A DNA stretch of 64,000 bases from Planococcus koreensis (GCF_004761975.1 NZ_RQII01000042.1:58321-122320); one strand, 5' to 3'. Positions 16,051 to 23,867 are shown, numbered from the stretch's first letter. The notes: generated by a model not told the origin, from the letters alone. A program made the numbers and translations.

Positions 16051-17130
16051 ATGAATGGAAATTGGCTGATTTACGGGGCATATGGCTATACAGGCGAGCT
16101 GATTGTACAGGAAGCGGTGCGCCGGGGGCTGCATCCGGTAATTGCCGGGCGCAATGCTGAGAAACTGGCAGTATTGGCTGCACAATTCCAATTGGAAACA
16201 CGAACCTTCCCTTTGGATGGCCGGGCGCATGAACATTTGCAGAACATCGATCTCGTGCTGCATTGCGCAGGGCCTTTCAGCGAAACGAGCAAACCGATGA
16301 TTGAAGCTTGTCTGGCCTCAGGCGCTCATTACTTGGATATTACCGGGGAAATCCCCGTCTTTGAACATACACACGCACAACACGAACGGGCAATTGCTGC
16401 TGGCGTCGTCCTTTGTTCCGGGGTTGGCTTCGATGTCATCCCGACAGACTGCACCGCCTTGAAATTGAAAGAAATCCTGCCGGACGCCACGCAGCTGGCA
16501 CTGGGCTTCGACTCGGATTCCGGCATATCTCCAGGCACCTATAAAACCGCGGTCCGGGGTCTTGGCTCTGGCAGCGCTGTGCGCCGGAACGGAAGGCTTA
16601 CGACAGTGCCACTCGGCAGCCAGCATCGCCGGATCGACTTCGGAAGGGGCACCAAGTCTGCCATCGGGATTCCGTGGGGCGATGTCGCCACCGCCTTTTA
16701 TACAACCGGAATCCCGGATATTTCGACATGGATTCCGATGCCGCGGGCAGCCGTTTTCGGCGCACGCCTGTCAAATGCCTTGCGCCCAGTACTTGCTTCA
16801 GATCCGGTGCAGCAAAAACTCAGCACTTGGGTGGAGCAAAACGTCAGCGGCCCCGACGAAACGCTGCGCAAAAATTCGCCCGCCTTCATATGGGGCGAAG
16901 CATCGAATGCAGACGGCCTCCGGAAATCCGTGCGCATCCAAGTAGCGAATGTTTACGACCTGACCGTCTACTGCGCTTTGGAAACGGTGGGACGCCTATT
17001 GAATGGCAGCTTTCCTGCTGGCAGCTCGACGCCGGCCCGCCTATTCGGCTCACAGCTGATAGAAGCTCTTCCCGGTTCCGGGAAATTTGAGATTGACACG
17101 TTCTATCCTTCTTCCACCAATAAAAGCTGA
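16051..17130 (+). CDS. Saccharopine-dehydrogenase-like NAD(P)-binding protein (trans-acting enoyl reductase type)
   Basis: A 359-residue protein. The N-terminal WLIYGAYGYTGELIVQEA is a Rossmann loop, followed by AGRNAEKL for the cofactor phosphate. LHCAGPFSETSKPMIEACLASGAHYLDITGE is the conserved core of the saccharopine dehydrogenase NADP-binding domain. The C-terminal half is shorter than in lysine-pathway enzymes, so it belongs to the uncharacterised oxidoreductase branch. GAGGAGG lies 8 bases before the ATG. It stands alone between terminators; substrate unknown. A 12-bp perfect palindrome (TTTCCCGGGAAA, 15945-15956) lies in its upstream region. Confidence 0.85.
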   Translation: MNGNWLIYGAYGYTGELIVQEAVRRGLHPVIAGRNAEKLAVLAAQFQLETRTFPLDGRAHEHLQNIDLVLHCAGPFSETSKPMIEACLASGAHYLDITGEIPVFEHTHAQHERAIAAGVVLCSGVGFDVIPTDCTALKLKEILPDATQLALGFDSDSGISPGTYKTAVRGLGSGSAVRRNGRLTTVPLGSQHRRIDFGRGTKSAIGIPWGDVATAFYTTGIPDISTWIPMPRAAVFGARLSNALRPVLASDPVQQKLSTWVEQNVSGPDETLRKNSPAFIWGEASNADGLRKSVRIQVANVYDLTVYCALETVGRLLNGSFPAGSSTPARLFGSQLIEALPGSGKFEIDTFYPSSTNKS

Positions 17131-17141
17131 TGTGCACAAAA

Positions 17142-17189
17142 AACAGACCCTAAGCATGCCCAAGTTTATGGGCACGCCTATGGTCTGTT
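17142..17189. terminator. Bidirectional terminator
   Basis: A long stem with outer AACAGACC/GGTCTGTT (17142-17149 with 17182-17189) and inner TGCCCA/TGGGCA, with a few mismatches, between two convergent genes. Confidence 0.75.
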
Positions 17190-17202
17190 CGTCTTTGTCT
17201 GA

Positions 17203-17952
17203 TCAGCTTTTTAAAATCTGCATTCTTTTATTGAATAAAGTCGGATAAGACAGGAAACCAAGCATGATGCTTGTCACGGATGCAGTCGTCAACAATAAGA
17301 ACATGATCAACAGCTGGAATTGGACCGCTTGGATCGGGTCTGCCCCTGCAATGATTTGTCCGCTCATCATCCCGGGCAGCTGAACAAGCCCGACAGTCTT
17401 TTGGCTTTCAATCGTCGGGATCATGCTGGCTTTGATCGACCGGATCAGCTGCCTATGGATCGCCTGTTTCGGCGTTCCGCCAAGCGACAGGATCAATTCG
17501 GTCTGGTCTTGGTGCGATTCCACTTCCGCTGTAAAGCGGTTAAGGAAAAGAATCGACAGTACCATTGAGTTCCCGATGACCATGCCGCTGATCGGGATGA
17601 TGTATTGCGCCGTAGGCGGGGTGATGTTAAAGCCGATAAGGATCCCTTGCGTCAACACTTCCACAAACACTAACGTAACGGCAACCTTAAGTGTAATGCC
17701 TTGGATTGATGCCCCTTTTTTCTGCGCGTTATGGGTGGCTGCAACGACCATTAGCGTGACCATCAGAAAAACATAGATCAAGCTGCTGGAATCGAAGACG
17801 AATTTCAAGACATAGCCGACGGCCAGCAATTGGATAATTGAACGCACCGTGGCGACTACCGTATCTTTTTCCAAACCCAGTTTAAAGGTTTTTGACAAAA
17901 TGAGCGGAATCAGCACGAAAATCAGCGTTAAAGATAAGGTGAAATAACTCAT
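17203..17952 (-). CDS. fetB: ABC transporter permease, iron-export FetB-like
   Basis: A 249-residue membrane protein with about seven hydrophobic helices. TVRSIIQLLAVGYVLKFVF near the N-terminus and SGMVIGNSMVLSILFLNRF in the middle are the family signature, and GLVQLPGMMSGQIIAGADPIQAVQFQ is the coupling-helix region. FetB/YbbM works with FetA; in E. coli the pair exports iron and protects from peroxide stress. It overlaps fetA by four bases (ATGA), so the subunits are coupled. The ferritin gene just upstream supports an iron role. Confidence 0.9.
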   Translation of the reverse strand: MSYFTLSLTLIFVLIPLILSKTFKLGLEKDTVVATVRSIIQLLAVGYVLKFVFDSSSLIYVFLMVTLMVVAATHNAQKKGASIQGITLKVAVTLVFVEVLTQGILIGFNITPPTAQYIIPISGMVIGNSMVLSILFLNRFTAEVESHQDQTELILSLGGTPKQAIHRQLIRSIKASMIPTIESQKTVGLVQLPGMMSGQIIAGADPIQAVQFQLLIMFLLLTTASVTSIMLGFLSYPTLFNKRMQILKS

Positions 17953-18680
17953 TTCGCTTCCCCCTTCACAAAACGCCTAACTTCGTCATTATGCGGGTCG
18001 TTCAGCAATTCACTTTCCCCGGTTTCAATGACCTCGCCATCCATCATCACCCAAGTATAATCGCCGATCTCGAGTGCTTGTTGGAGGTTATGCGTAATCC
18101 AGATGATGGTGGTGCCGTATTTTTCATTTATTTTCACGATCAATTCCTCTATTTCCTTTAACGAGGTACGGTCCAATGAGGAGGTGATTTCATCCAGCAA
18201 CAGCACTTTAGGTTTGTTGACAAGCGTTCGCGCAATCGATACTTTCTGGCGTTGTCCGCCAGACAGGTCTTTCACATTGCGGTTCAGCAAATCTTTTGCC
18301 AGGCCGACATCTTCGAGCAACGCTTCCGCTTCTCCAACGGGCAATTTCTGGTTCTGCAATTCCAATGGCAGATTCAAATTATCGTAAACAGTACCGCTGA
18401 CCATCGGCGCACTTTGCAGCGCAATGCCCACCATGCGCCGCAAATCCACCGGATTGAACTGGTTGACCGCTTCACCTTTGATGTACAATTCTCCTTCATC
18501 AGGTGACAGTAGGCCATTGCATAATTTCAGCAAAGTCGTCTTTCCGGCACCGGAAGGCCCGACCAGCGTCGTTATTTTCCCTTCAGGAAATGAACCGGTT
18601 ATGCCTTTCAAAATGCGGAAATCCCCAATACTGAAGCCGACATGGTTAAAATGGATAGCCGGCTGGTAATCGATTGTCAT
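17949..18680 (-). CDS. fetA: ABC transporter ATP-binding protein, iron-export FetA-like
   Basis: About 243 residues, a single nucleotide-binding domain. Walker A is GPSGAGKTT, signature LSGGQRQKVSIARTL, Walker B VLLLDEITSSLD and the switch His is in WITHNL. It would energise FetB. I start at ATG 18680, which follows AAGGAAGTG with normal spacing; the frame continues upstream to 18713 without a better site. A hairpin of 10-bp arms (18707-18732) lies between the ferritin gene and fetA, so part of the transcription may pass from ferritin into fetAB. Confidence 0.9.
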   Translation of the reverse strand: MTIDYQPAIHFNHVGFSIGDFRILKGITGSFPEGKITTLVGPSGAGKTTLLKLCNGLLSPDEGELYIKGEAVNQFNPVDLRRMVGIALQSAPMVSGTVYDNLNLPLELQNQKLPVGEAEALLEDVGLAKDLLNRNVKDLSGGQRQKVSIARTLVNKPKVLLLDEITSSLDRTSLKEIEELIVKINEKYGTTIIWITHNLQQALEIGDYTWVMMDGEVIETGESELLNDPHNDEVRRFVKGEAK

Positions 18681-18706
18681 GCAAATCACTTCCTTTTCAA
18701 AATGAA

Positions 18707-18732
18707 GCGGCACACAAATTGATGTGTACCGC
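18707..18732 (-). terminator. Hairpin between ferritin and fetA
   Basis: Stem GCGGCACACA/TGTGTACCGC with one mismatch and 6-base loop. The following tract on the minus strand is only partly T-rich, so it may be an incomplete terminator or a processing/attenuation point. Confidence 0.5.
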
Positions 18733-18742
18733 CGCGTTGTGC

Positions 18743-19234
18743 CTACAATTTTCGTTCAGCGAATTCATCGTCCATTTTCAGGAAGTATTCGCCGCCTTCT
18801 TCAATTTGCTTCATGCGGGTGATGAGATCCCGGAAGGTTTTTTCTTCCTCCGTCTGCTCTTCGATGAACCAATCCAAAAACGATAACGTTGCGTGTTCCT
18901 GAAGTTCGCCTGCCAATGTCACAAGCGCATAAATATTGCTCGTCACGTCTTTTTCCTGCGCTAAGGAACTTTCCAATACGTCCAGTGCTCTTTCGAAATG
19001 ATTCTTAGGTTCATTCAATGCTTGAAGCACCGGCTTTTCGTCCATCGCCGCTAAGTAATGGTAGAACTTCATCGCATGTTGATGCTCTTCCTGTGATTGA
19101 ACTAAATAGAAATTGGCGAATCCGTGGTACCCTTTTTTCGAAAAGTAAGCAGCCATGGCCGTATATGCGTGAGCGGCCTGTAATTCATTATTGAATTGAT
19201 CGTTTAACGCCAAAGTCAATTTTGCTGGTAACAT
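18743..19234 (-). CDS. ftnA: Ferritin (non-haem iron storage)
   Basis: A 163-residue four-helix bundle. Ferroxidase-centre residues are visible as ELQAAHAYTAM (Glu17 type), QSQEEHQHAMKFYHYL (Glu and His pair) and the later ELQEHATLSFLDWFIEEQTEEE. It oxidises Fe(II) and stores it as a ferric mineral in a 24-mer. AGGAGG precedes ATG 19234. A PerR-type box lies over the predicted transcript start, so peroxide or iron status likely controls it. The fetAB export pair follows downstream, forming an iron-detoxification unit. Confidence 0.95.
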   Translation of the reverse strand: MLPAKLTLALNDQFNNELQAAHAYTAMAAYFSKKGYHGFANFYLVQSQEEHQHAMKFYHYLAAMDEKPVLQALNEPKNHFERALDVLESSLAQEKDVTSNIYALVTLAGELQEHATLSFLDWFIEEQTEEEKTFRDLITRMKQIEEGGEYFLKMDDEFAERKL

Positions 19235-19256
19235 GTGTATTCCTCCTCTTTCTTAT

Positions 19257-19271
19257 TTATAATCATTCTAA
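19257..19271. promoter_or_regulatory. PerR-type box at the ferritin promoter
   Basis: TTATAATCATTCTAA differs from TTATAATNATTATAA at one position. It covers about +1 to +15 of the predicted ferritin transcript. Confidence 0.68.
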
Positions 19272-19278
19272 TATAGAT

Positions 19279-19308
19279 AATATAACACATCGCTTTCGTG
19301 CCTGCCAA
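19279..19308 (-). promoter_or_regulatory. Probable ferritin promoter
   Basis: Minus strand TTGGCA (19308-19303), 18-bp spacer, TATATT (19284-19279). Confidence 0.5.
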
Positions 19309-19333
19309 GTAATTGAGAATTTATTAATTTAAT

Positions 19334-19348
19334 TGAGAATGAAAATCA
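19334..19348. promoter_or_regulatory. Weak Fur-like box
   Basis: TGAGAATGAAAATCA has three mismatches to TGATAATNATTATCA. It starts inside the second copy of a direct repeat AATTGAGAAT (19311-19320 and 19331-19340, 20-bp period). Confidence 0.4.
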
Positions 19349-19377
19349 TTTAAACAGTTATTTATTTGAATTATTAA

Positions 19378-19392
19378 CGATAATAATTATCA
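19378..19392. promoter_or_regulatory. Fur box upstream of ribA
   Basis: CGATAATAATTATCA matches the 7-1-7 Fur consensus with one mismatch. It overlaps a possible promoter TTGAAT (19366-19371)-16-TATCAT (19388-19393) reading towards ribA. Confidence 0.68.
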
Positions 19393-19426
19393 TTTGTAGA
19401 AAAACGGAATAAAAAAGGAGCTTATA

Positions 19427-19457
19427 ACTTACTTTTAGTAAGTAGTTAGAGTATAAT
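19427..19457 (+). promoter_or_regulatory. Rib promoter with perfect palindrome over the -35 element
   Basis: TATAAT (19452-19457) is a perfect -10 and TTACTT (19429-19434) a weak -35 with 17-bp spacing. The -35 lies inside ACTTACT-TTT-AGTAAGT (19427-19443), a perfect 7-3-7 palindrome, as expected for a repressor operator. Confidence 0.65.
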
Positions 19458-19499
19458 AACCATTAGATGTATAGAAGCGTATTTTAAGGGGGAAATCCG

Positions 19500-20261
19500 A
19501 TGACGTCAATGAAACTCGAACCGGCAGTATTGTCGGTATTAAAAGATAAAATCCAATTGATCAAAATGGACGAAGAAGCGATTTACTTGGTAGGCCCGAT
19601 CCGCTTGCCGGTCAGCCTCAATGGCGCCACCGTTGAATTCCAGTGGTACAGCTGGCTGAAGCACGATGAAGTGACAGAGGATTATGGCAGCATCATTGAA
19701 AAATTATCTTCTTCCAACTTGGCTGAATACCAGCAGTCGAGCGTGCTTGTTTACGGTGATTTTAAAAACAGCGAAGATGCGTTGATCCGCATGCATTCGA
19801 TTTGCCACACCGGCGATATTTTCGGCAGCAAGCGCTGCGACTGCGGCTTCCAGCTGAAGCAGTCGATGCAGCAGATCACCGACCACGGTTCAGGCGCCTT
19901 GTTTTACCTGGCGAACCATGAAGGGCGCGGCATCGGCCTATTCAGCAAGGCGATGGCGTATGTCCTGCAGGAGAATGGCTATGACACAGTCGAAGCGAAT
20001 GAAAGCTTGGGCTTTGTCGACGATTCCCGGAATTACGAAGACGCCATTGCCGTATTAAAGCAATTGCGCACAAAACCGGTTACGTTGATGACCAATAACC
20101 CGAAAAAACTGACGGCACTTGAAAACTCCGATCTGGCGATTGCCGGAAGAGTGGCTCTTTGGGGCGACAAATCGGAATACAACGAAAAGTACCTGCAGAC
20201 AAAAATCAGCCGATCCGGCCATTTGGAAGAATTGGAGGACGAAGCACATGCCGCAAGATGA
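19500..20261 (+). CDS. ribA: GTP cyclohydrolase II (stand-alone RibA)
   Basis: A 253-residue enzyme that opens GTP to start riboflavin synthesis. The zinc ligands Cys102, Cys113 and Cys115 (CHTGDIFGSKRCDCG) have the spacing of E. coli RibA, and the GTP site NHEGRGIGLFSKAMAY and ESLGFVDDSRNYEDA follows. It lacks the DHBP synthase (RibB) half found in Bacillus RibBA fusions and instead has about 48 extra N-terminal residues. ribD overlaps its end by 14 bases. Fur-like boxes and a palindromic promoter upstream suggest iron-responsive or redox-responsive expression, apart from a normal FMN-riboswitch operon, which is not seen here. Confidence 0.92.
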   Translation: MTSMKLEPAVLSVLKDKIQLIKMDEEAIYLVGPIRLPVSLNGATVEFQWYSWLKHDEVTEDYGSIIEKLSSSNLAEYQQSSVLVYGDFKNSEDALIRMHSICHTGDIFGSKRCDCGFQLKQSMQQITDHGSGALFYLANHEGRGIGLFSKAMAYVLQENGYDTVEANESLGFVDDSRNYEDAIAVLKQLRTKPVTLMTNNPKKLTALENSDLAIAGRVALWGDKSEYNEKYLQTKISRSGHLEELEDEAHAAR

Positions 20262-21351
20262 TTTTTACATGGCGCTTGCCATCAATAATGCCAAATCGAT
20301 GAAAGGCCAGACAGAGCCGAATCCGCTCGTCGGATCGGTCATCGTCAACGGCGGCCGCGTTGTCGGCATCGGCGCCCACTTAAAAGCAGGGGAACCGCAT
20401 GCCGAAATCCACGCCCTGCGCATGGCCGGCGATGCCGCACGCGGCGGCACCATCTATGTCACATTGGAACCTTGTTCGCATCACGGCCGCACCGGACCAT
20501 GTGCGGAAGCGATCGTAAACGCCGGATTGAAAAAAGTGGTGATTGCCACGCTGGATCCGAATCCTTTGGTTTCGGGCAACGGTGTGGCGATACTCGAACG
20601 AGCAGGAATCGACGTTAAGGTCGGCGTATGCGAAGAAGAAGCGCGCCAAATGAATGAAGTGTTCAATCTTTTCATCACCGAAAAACGGCCCTTTATCACA
20701 TTAAAGGCGGCTTCGACTTTAGATGGCAAAATCGCTACCCGCTCGCTCGATTCAAAATGGATCACTTCAGAAGAAGCGCGCCTGGATGTCCATCAGCTGC
20801 GGAGCGAAAACCAAGCGATCCTTGTCGGTGTCGGAACTGTCGTCGAAGATGATCCTGAACTGACGGCACGCATACCGGATGGCCGCAACCCGCTCCGGAT
20901 TGTCCTGGATTCGTCGCTGAGGATTTCCCTCGACTCGAAAATTGTGGCAGACGGCCTTGCTGAGACCTGGATTTTTACTGCCCAAAAAGTGGATTCCGAG
21001 AAAAAAGCTGCATTGGAACAGCTTGGAATTTCCGTCTTCGAAACGAGCGGCTTGAAACAAGTCGATGTCCGCGATGTTGTCCGCATCTTAGGAGAAAAAT
21101 CCATTTCTTCGTTGTTCATTGAAGGCGGCGGCACGGTCAATGCGGCTTTTCTTGAAGCAGGCTTGGTGGACAAAACGGTCTTTTACTTTGCACCGAAACT
21201 GATCGGCGGCAAACAGGCGCCTACTTTCATCGAGGGCATGGGTTATGACTTGATGAAAGACGCCGTCGAGTTGGAACGCGGTGAATTTGTTAAAATCGGC
21301 AAAGACTTTAAGTTCACAGGCTACCCTGTCAAAAAGGAGCAAAACTCATGA
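20248..21351 (+). CDS. ribD: Bifunctional riboflavin-pathway deaminase/reductase
   Basis: About 367 residues. The N-terminal deaminase domain has the zinc motif HAEIHAL (His-Ala-Glu) and PCSHHGRTGPC with its two Cys ligands. The C-terminal reductase domain starts near ITLKAASTLDGKIATRSLDSKWITSEEAR and ends with SLFIEGGGTVNAAFLEAGLVD. It catalyses the second and third steps after GTP cyclohydrolase II. The ATG at 20248 has TTGGAGGAC upstream and overlaps ribA; the frame runs further back inside ribA but has no site there. Its stop overlaps the next ATG (ATGA), coupling it to a HAD phosphatase. Confidence 0.95.
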   Translation: MPQDDFYMALAINNAKSMKGQTEPNPLVGSVIVNGGRVVGIGAHLKAGEPHAEIHALRMAGDAARGGTIYVTLEPCSHHGRTGPCAEAIVNAGLKKVVIATLDPNPLVSGNGVAILERAGIDVKVGVCEEEARQMNEVFNLFITEKRPFITLKAASTLDGKIATRSLDSKWITSEEARLDVHQLRSENQAILVGVGTVVEDDPELTARIPDGRNPLRIVLDSSLRISLDSKIVADGLAETWIFTAQKVDSEKKAALEQLGISVFETSGLKQVDVRDVVRILGEKSISSLFIEGGGTVNAAFLEAGLVDKTVFYFAPKLIGGKQAPTFIEGMGYDLMKDAVELERGEFVKIGKDFKFTGYPVKKEQNS

Positions 21352-21920
21352 AATTCGGATTTGATATCGACGATACATTGATCAATTTGCGGGAATACGC
21401 ATTTGGGCTTTACCAGGAAAAGCTTGGCCGGAAAGTCGACGCATCCCATTTCCACGAACTTGACCGTGTGGAAATCCATACGCTCTTCGGCATGACCGAT
21501 GAAGAAGGCCATCATATGTGGAATAGTGTGCTGGAGGAATTGTATTATACGGAATGCCCGATTTACCCGGGAGCAGTTGAATTGCTTCAAAAACTGGAAC
21601 GCCAAGGGCACGAAATCTATTACTTGACCGCCCGCCCTGGAAAACATGCAGAACGCACAAAAACGTGGATGAAGCAGCAGGGCTTTCCGGTTGCAGACAG
21701 CCGTTTTTATTGCGGCATGAAAGATGCTGAGAAAGTCCACATCATCGAAAAGCTCGAACTCGATTATTATTTTGACGACAAGCCTGCGGTTGTGGAACAT
21801 TTAACACGCGGCTCGCTGACCGTAGTGATGAAAGATCAATCCTATAATCGCCACTTGGCACATCCCCGCATTGCGCATTGGGATGAGCTGGAGCCTCTCC
21901 TGTCAAAAAACCGAAACTGA
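21348..21920 (+). CDS. HAD-superfamily 5'-nucleotidase-like phosphatase (NT5C type)
   Basis: A 190-residue HAD hydrolase. Motif I is FDIDDTLINL with nucleophile Asp6 and acid/base Asp8, motif II is YYLTARPGK, a Lys-containing segment is in GMKDAEKVHIIEKL, and motif IV is DYYFDDKP. It resembles the NT5C/YqfW group of deoxynucleotidases. It is the third gene of a coupled ribA-ribD-HAD unit (ATGA overlap), so it may supply the pyrimidine phosphatase step between RibD and the synthase, which in Bacillus is done by other HAD enzymes. This role is inference from position; a general nucleotidase is the alternative. A strong terminator follows. Confidence 0.85.
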   Translation: MKFGFDIDDTLINLREYAFGLYQEKLGRKVDASHFHELDRVEIHTLFGMTDEEGHHMWNSVLEELYYTECPIYPGAVELLQKLERQGHEIYYLTARPGKHAERTKTWMKQQGFPVADSRFYCGMKDAEKVHIIEKLELDYYFDDKPAVVEHLTRGSLTVVMKDQSYNRHLAHPRIAHWDELEPLLSKNRN

Positions 21921-21926
21921 AAACAA

Positions 21927-21962
21927 AAATCCCTCGCCTGATTTCTTCCAGGCGAGGGATTT
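21927..21962. terminator. Bidirectional terminator after the rib unit
   Basis: Perfect 14-bp stem (21927-21940 with 21949-21962) with A and T tracts on the two sides. Confidence 0.92.
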
Positions 21963-22328
21963 TCAAATTTTATCTTCCTCGCTTAAGCCGCTGCTGCCGA
22001 AAGCATCGTCCAGCGTATCGTAGCGCGCAATTTCACATACTTTGTTATTTTTTATCTCCATATACGTATAGATGACCACTTCGCCGCGTTCGTCATCCCA
22101 CGTGCCTACCTGCTCATAAATCACTTTATCCCTTTTTGCGTAACGGTTTCGGGTGACCAAGTGGATATGCGAGTTTTCCACCCATTGCTTCAATGTGTCG
22201 TGCCCTACCGCACTGCCTGCCGGACCGATCATTTCGATATTGTGGTCAGAAACCGCCAATACGCCATCGACATCCTTGGCATTTACCCGTTCGACCCACT
22301 TGTCAGCCGTCTCAATGATGTTCTGCAT
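21963..22328 (-). CDS. SnoaL-like/NTF2-fold protein
   Basis: A 121-residue protein with the cone fold of the SnoaL/NTF2 group: ADKWVERVNAKDVDGVLAVSDHNIEMIGPAGSAVGHDTLKQWVE is the typical N-terminal half, and the beta-strands end in EIARYDTLDDAFG. Such proteins are isomerases, hydrolases or simple binding proteins; no catalytic set is certain here. GGAGGAGACAAGGC precedes the ATG. Single gene. Confidence 0.8.
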   Translation of the reverse strand: MQNIIETADKWVERVNAKDVDGVLAVSDHNIEMIGPAGSAVGHDTLKQWVENSHIHLVTRNRYAKRDKVIYEQVGTWDDERGEVVIYTYMEIKNNKVCEIARYDTLDDAFGSSGLSEEDKI

Positions 22329-22442
22329 GCCTTGTCTCCTCCATCCCGTTTTTTCGCACTATTTTCTGAATTTTAACATAAATTCGTGTTTTCAGCAGTA
22401 AATTAATGAGCAAAAAGAAAAAGCCGCAGATTTCTCCAGGCT

Positions 22443-22736
22443 CTAATAATGCGTATTCTTCAATTTTTTAAAGGTTTTCACAAAATGGCCCGGATCTTCG
22501 TGGACTCTATATGTGATGACCCCTCTATGGGTATGCAGATACAGCAGATTCGCATCTTGCGAAAAGGATTTATAGGAAACATCCCAGACGTTCGGCAATT
22601 TGAAGACCGACGCCGAAGCGACCACTTCATCTTCAAACAATTGAAGATGGTATTCCCGCTGGATGATCCGCATCTCCCCCGCTTCGATAAACCGTTCCGT
22701 ATCGATGTAAACGATTGATGACAATAACCCCGGCAT
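22443..22736 (-). CDS. Conserved-looking hypothetical protein, 97 aa
   Basis: Not recognised. No signal peptide or membrane helix. It looks like a small alpha/beta protein with Phe/Tyr-rich strands (REYHLQLFEDEVVASASVFKL, LLYLHTHRGVITYRVH). It has a clear GAGGAGG site 9 bases before ATG 22736 and codon use like its neighbours, so it is probably real. It lies 86 bp downstream of the pyridine nucleotide-disulfide oxidoreductase gene on the same strand and may share its transcript. Confidence 0.6.
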   Translation of the reverse strand: MPGLLSSIVYIDTERFIEAGEMRIIQREYHLQLFEDEVVASASVFKLPNVWDVSYKSFSQDANLLYLHTHRGVITYRVHEDPGHFVKTFKKLKNTHY

Positions 22737-22822
22737 GCCGATCCGCCTCCTCGGGTGTTCGTTTTATAAATTTTAACGCACCTGTCCTGCGCCATGCAAT
22801 CAAATCGGGTCATCCGTGCGAA

Positions 22823-23752
22823 TCAGACGTCATCCTCTTCATGGAACTCAGTGTCGAAATATTCATTGGTCAAGTCGCCATTTATGCCGATGGCAGCGGC
22901 GCTTCCTTCACCGGCCGCAATGATGAGCTGCGAAGGGACGATCAGAGACGCGTCGCCCGCGGAATAGACGTTCCAGACGTTAGTGCGGCCATAGCCGTCC
23001 GTCAGGATGCCGCCGTGGGCATTCAAGCGGCAGCCGAGCTTTTTGGCAAAAGGCGTAGCATGGCTCCAGCGCGGCGTGACAAATCCGCCGCGCCGGTCAA
23101 TCAAGGTGCCGTCTTCAAGCCGCACGCTGCGCAATTGCCCTTCTTCACCTTCAAGGCCATCGATCACGTCTTCGTAGACGACGATCCCTTTCGCCTCCAG
23201 CTTGTCGCGGTCTTCCAGCTCCAAGCGCCCTTCCCCGTCTGTAAACACCACCAAGTCCCTGCTCCATGTAAAGACTTTTTTCGCCAGTTCAAATACATTC
23301 TTATCCGCGATGACCGCAAGCGGCTGATCCCGAAGTTCCCAGCCGTCGCAATACGGGCAGCTGAACAAGCTGGTGCCATAATAATTTTCAATATCCGGTA
23401 TATTGGGCAGCTCTTCTTTCAGTCCCGTTGCGAGCAGGACTTTGATGCTGTGGTAAACTTCCCCTTTTGCCGTCTTCAATACATAATGGGTATCGGTCAC
23501 ATGTTCGATATCGGCAATCCGGTCTTTCTTCAACTCGACACAATCGTATTTGGCGACTTCTTCATACGCCAGCCGCTTGAATTCCGATGGCTGGATGCCG
23601 TCCCGGGTGATAAAGCCGTGGGATGCACGGGTCACCAGGTTCCGGCCATGATTGTCATCGAAAATCAATGTCTTCCTCCGCGATCTTCCCAGCACCAAAG
23701 CAGCGTTCAAGCCCGCGGGCCCGCCGCCGATTATTACACAATCGTATCGCAT
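22823..23752 (-). CDS. FAD-dependent NAD(P)-disulfide oxidoreductase, thioredoxin-reductase-like
   Basis: About 309 residues. The N-terminal IIGGGPAGLNAALVLGRSRRKTLIFDD binds FAD, the redox-active pair is in FSCPYCDGWE near residue 135, and NVYSAGDAS near 280 is the second FAD motif. The overall form matches the low-molecular-weight thioredoxin-reductase group, including GliT-like dithiol oxidases, rather than TrxB itself. The partner dithiol is unknown. ATG 23752 is used because GGAGG lies 9 bases upstream; ATG 23761 abuts it. A 351-codon frame on the opposite strand is only its shadow. Confidence 0.88.
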   Translation of the reverse strand: MRYDCVIIGGGPAGLNAALVLGRSRRKTLIFDDNHGRNLVTRASHGFITRDGIQPSEFKRLAYEEVAKYDCVELKKDRIADIEHVTDTHYVLKTAKGEVYHSIKVLLATGLKEELPNIPDIENYYGTSLFSCPYCDGWELRDQPLAVIADKNVFELAKKVFTWSRDLVVFTDGEGRLELEDRDKLEAKGIVVYEDVIDGLEGEEGQLRSVRLEDGTLIDRRGGFVTPRWSHATPFAKKLGCRLNAHGGILTDGYGRTNVWNVYSAGDASLIVPSQLIIAAGEGSAAAIGINGDLTNEYFDTEFHEEDDV

Positions 23753-23832
23753 GTCAGCCATCCTCCATAACTTGCTTTATCCCATAAATTTTCCCGCTAT
23801 GGAGGGCCCGTAAACGTCGTCCAGCCGAAAAA

Positions 23833-23862
23833 CAGCGCTGAACCCAAATGGATTCAGCGCTG
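23833..23862 (-). terminator. hisC terminator
   Basis: Perfect 10-bp stem CAGCGCTGAA/TTCAGCGCTG followed by T5 on the minus strand. Confidence 0.9.
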
Positions 23863-23867
23863 CCGAT

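Noticed and set aside
22360..22376. A CodY-like stretch upstream of the SnoaL-like gene
   Set aside because: Only about 12 of 15 positions match in a very A+T-rich context, with no clear promoter or metabolic link.
22715..23770. A 351-codon open frame on the plus strand
   Set aside because: It lies exactly opposite the FAD-disulfide oxidoreductase gene, has no ribosome binding site and an unnatural composition; the minus-strand protein has clear motifs.
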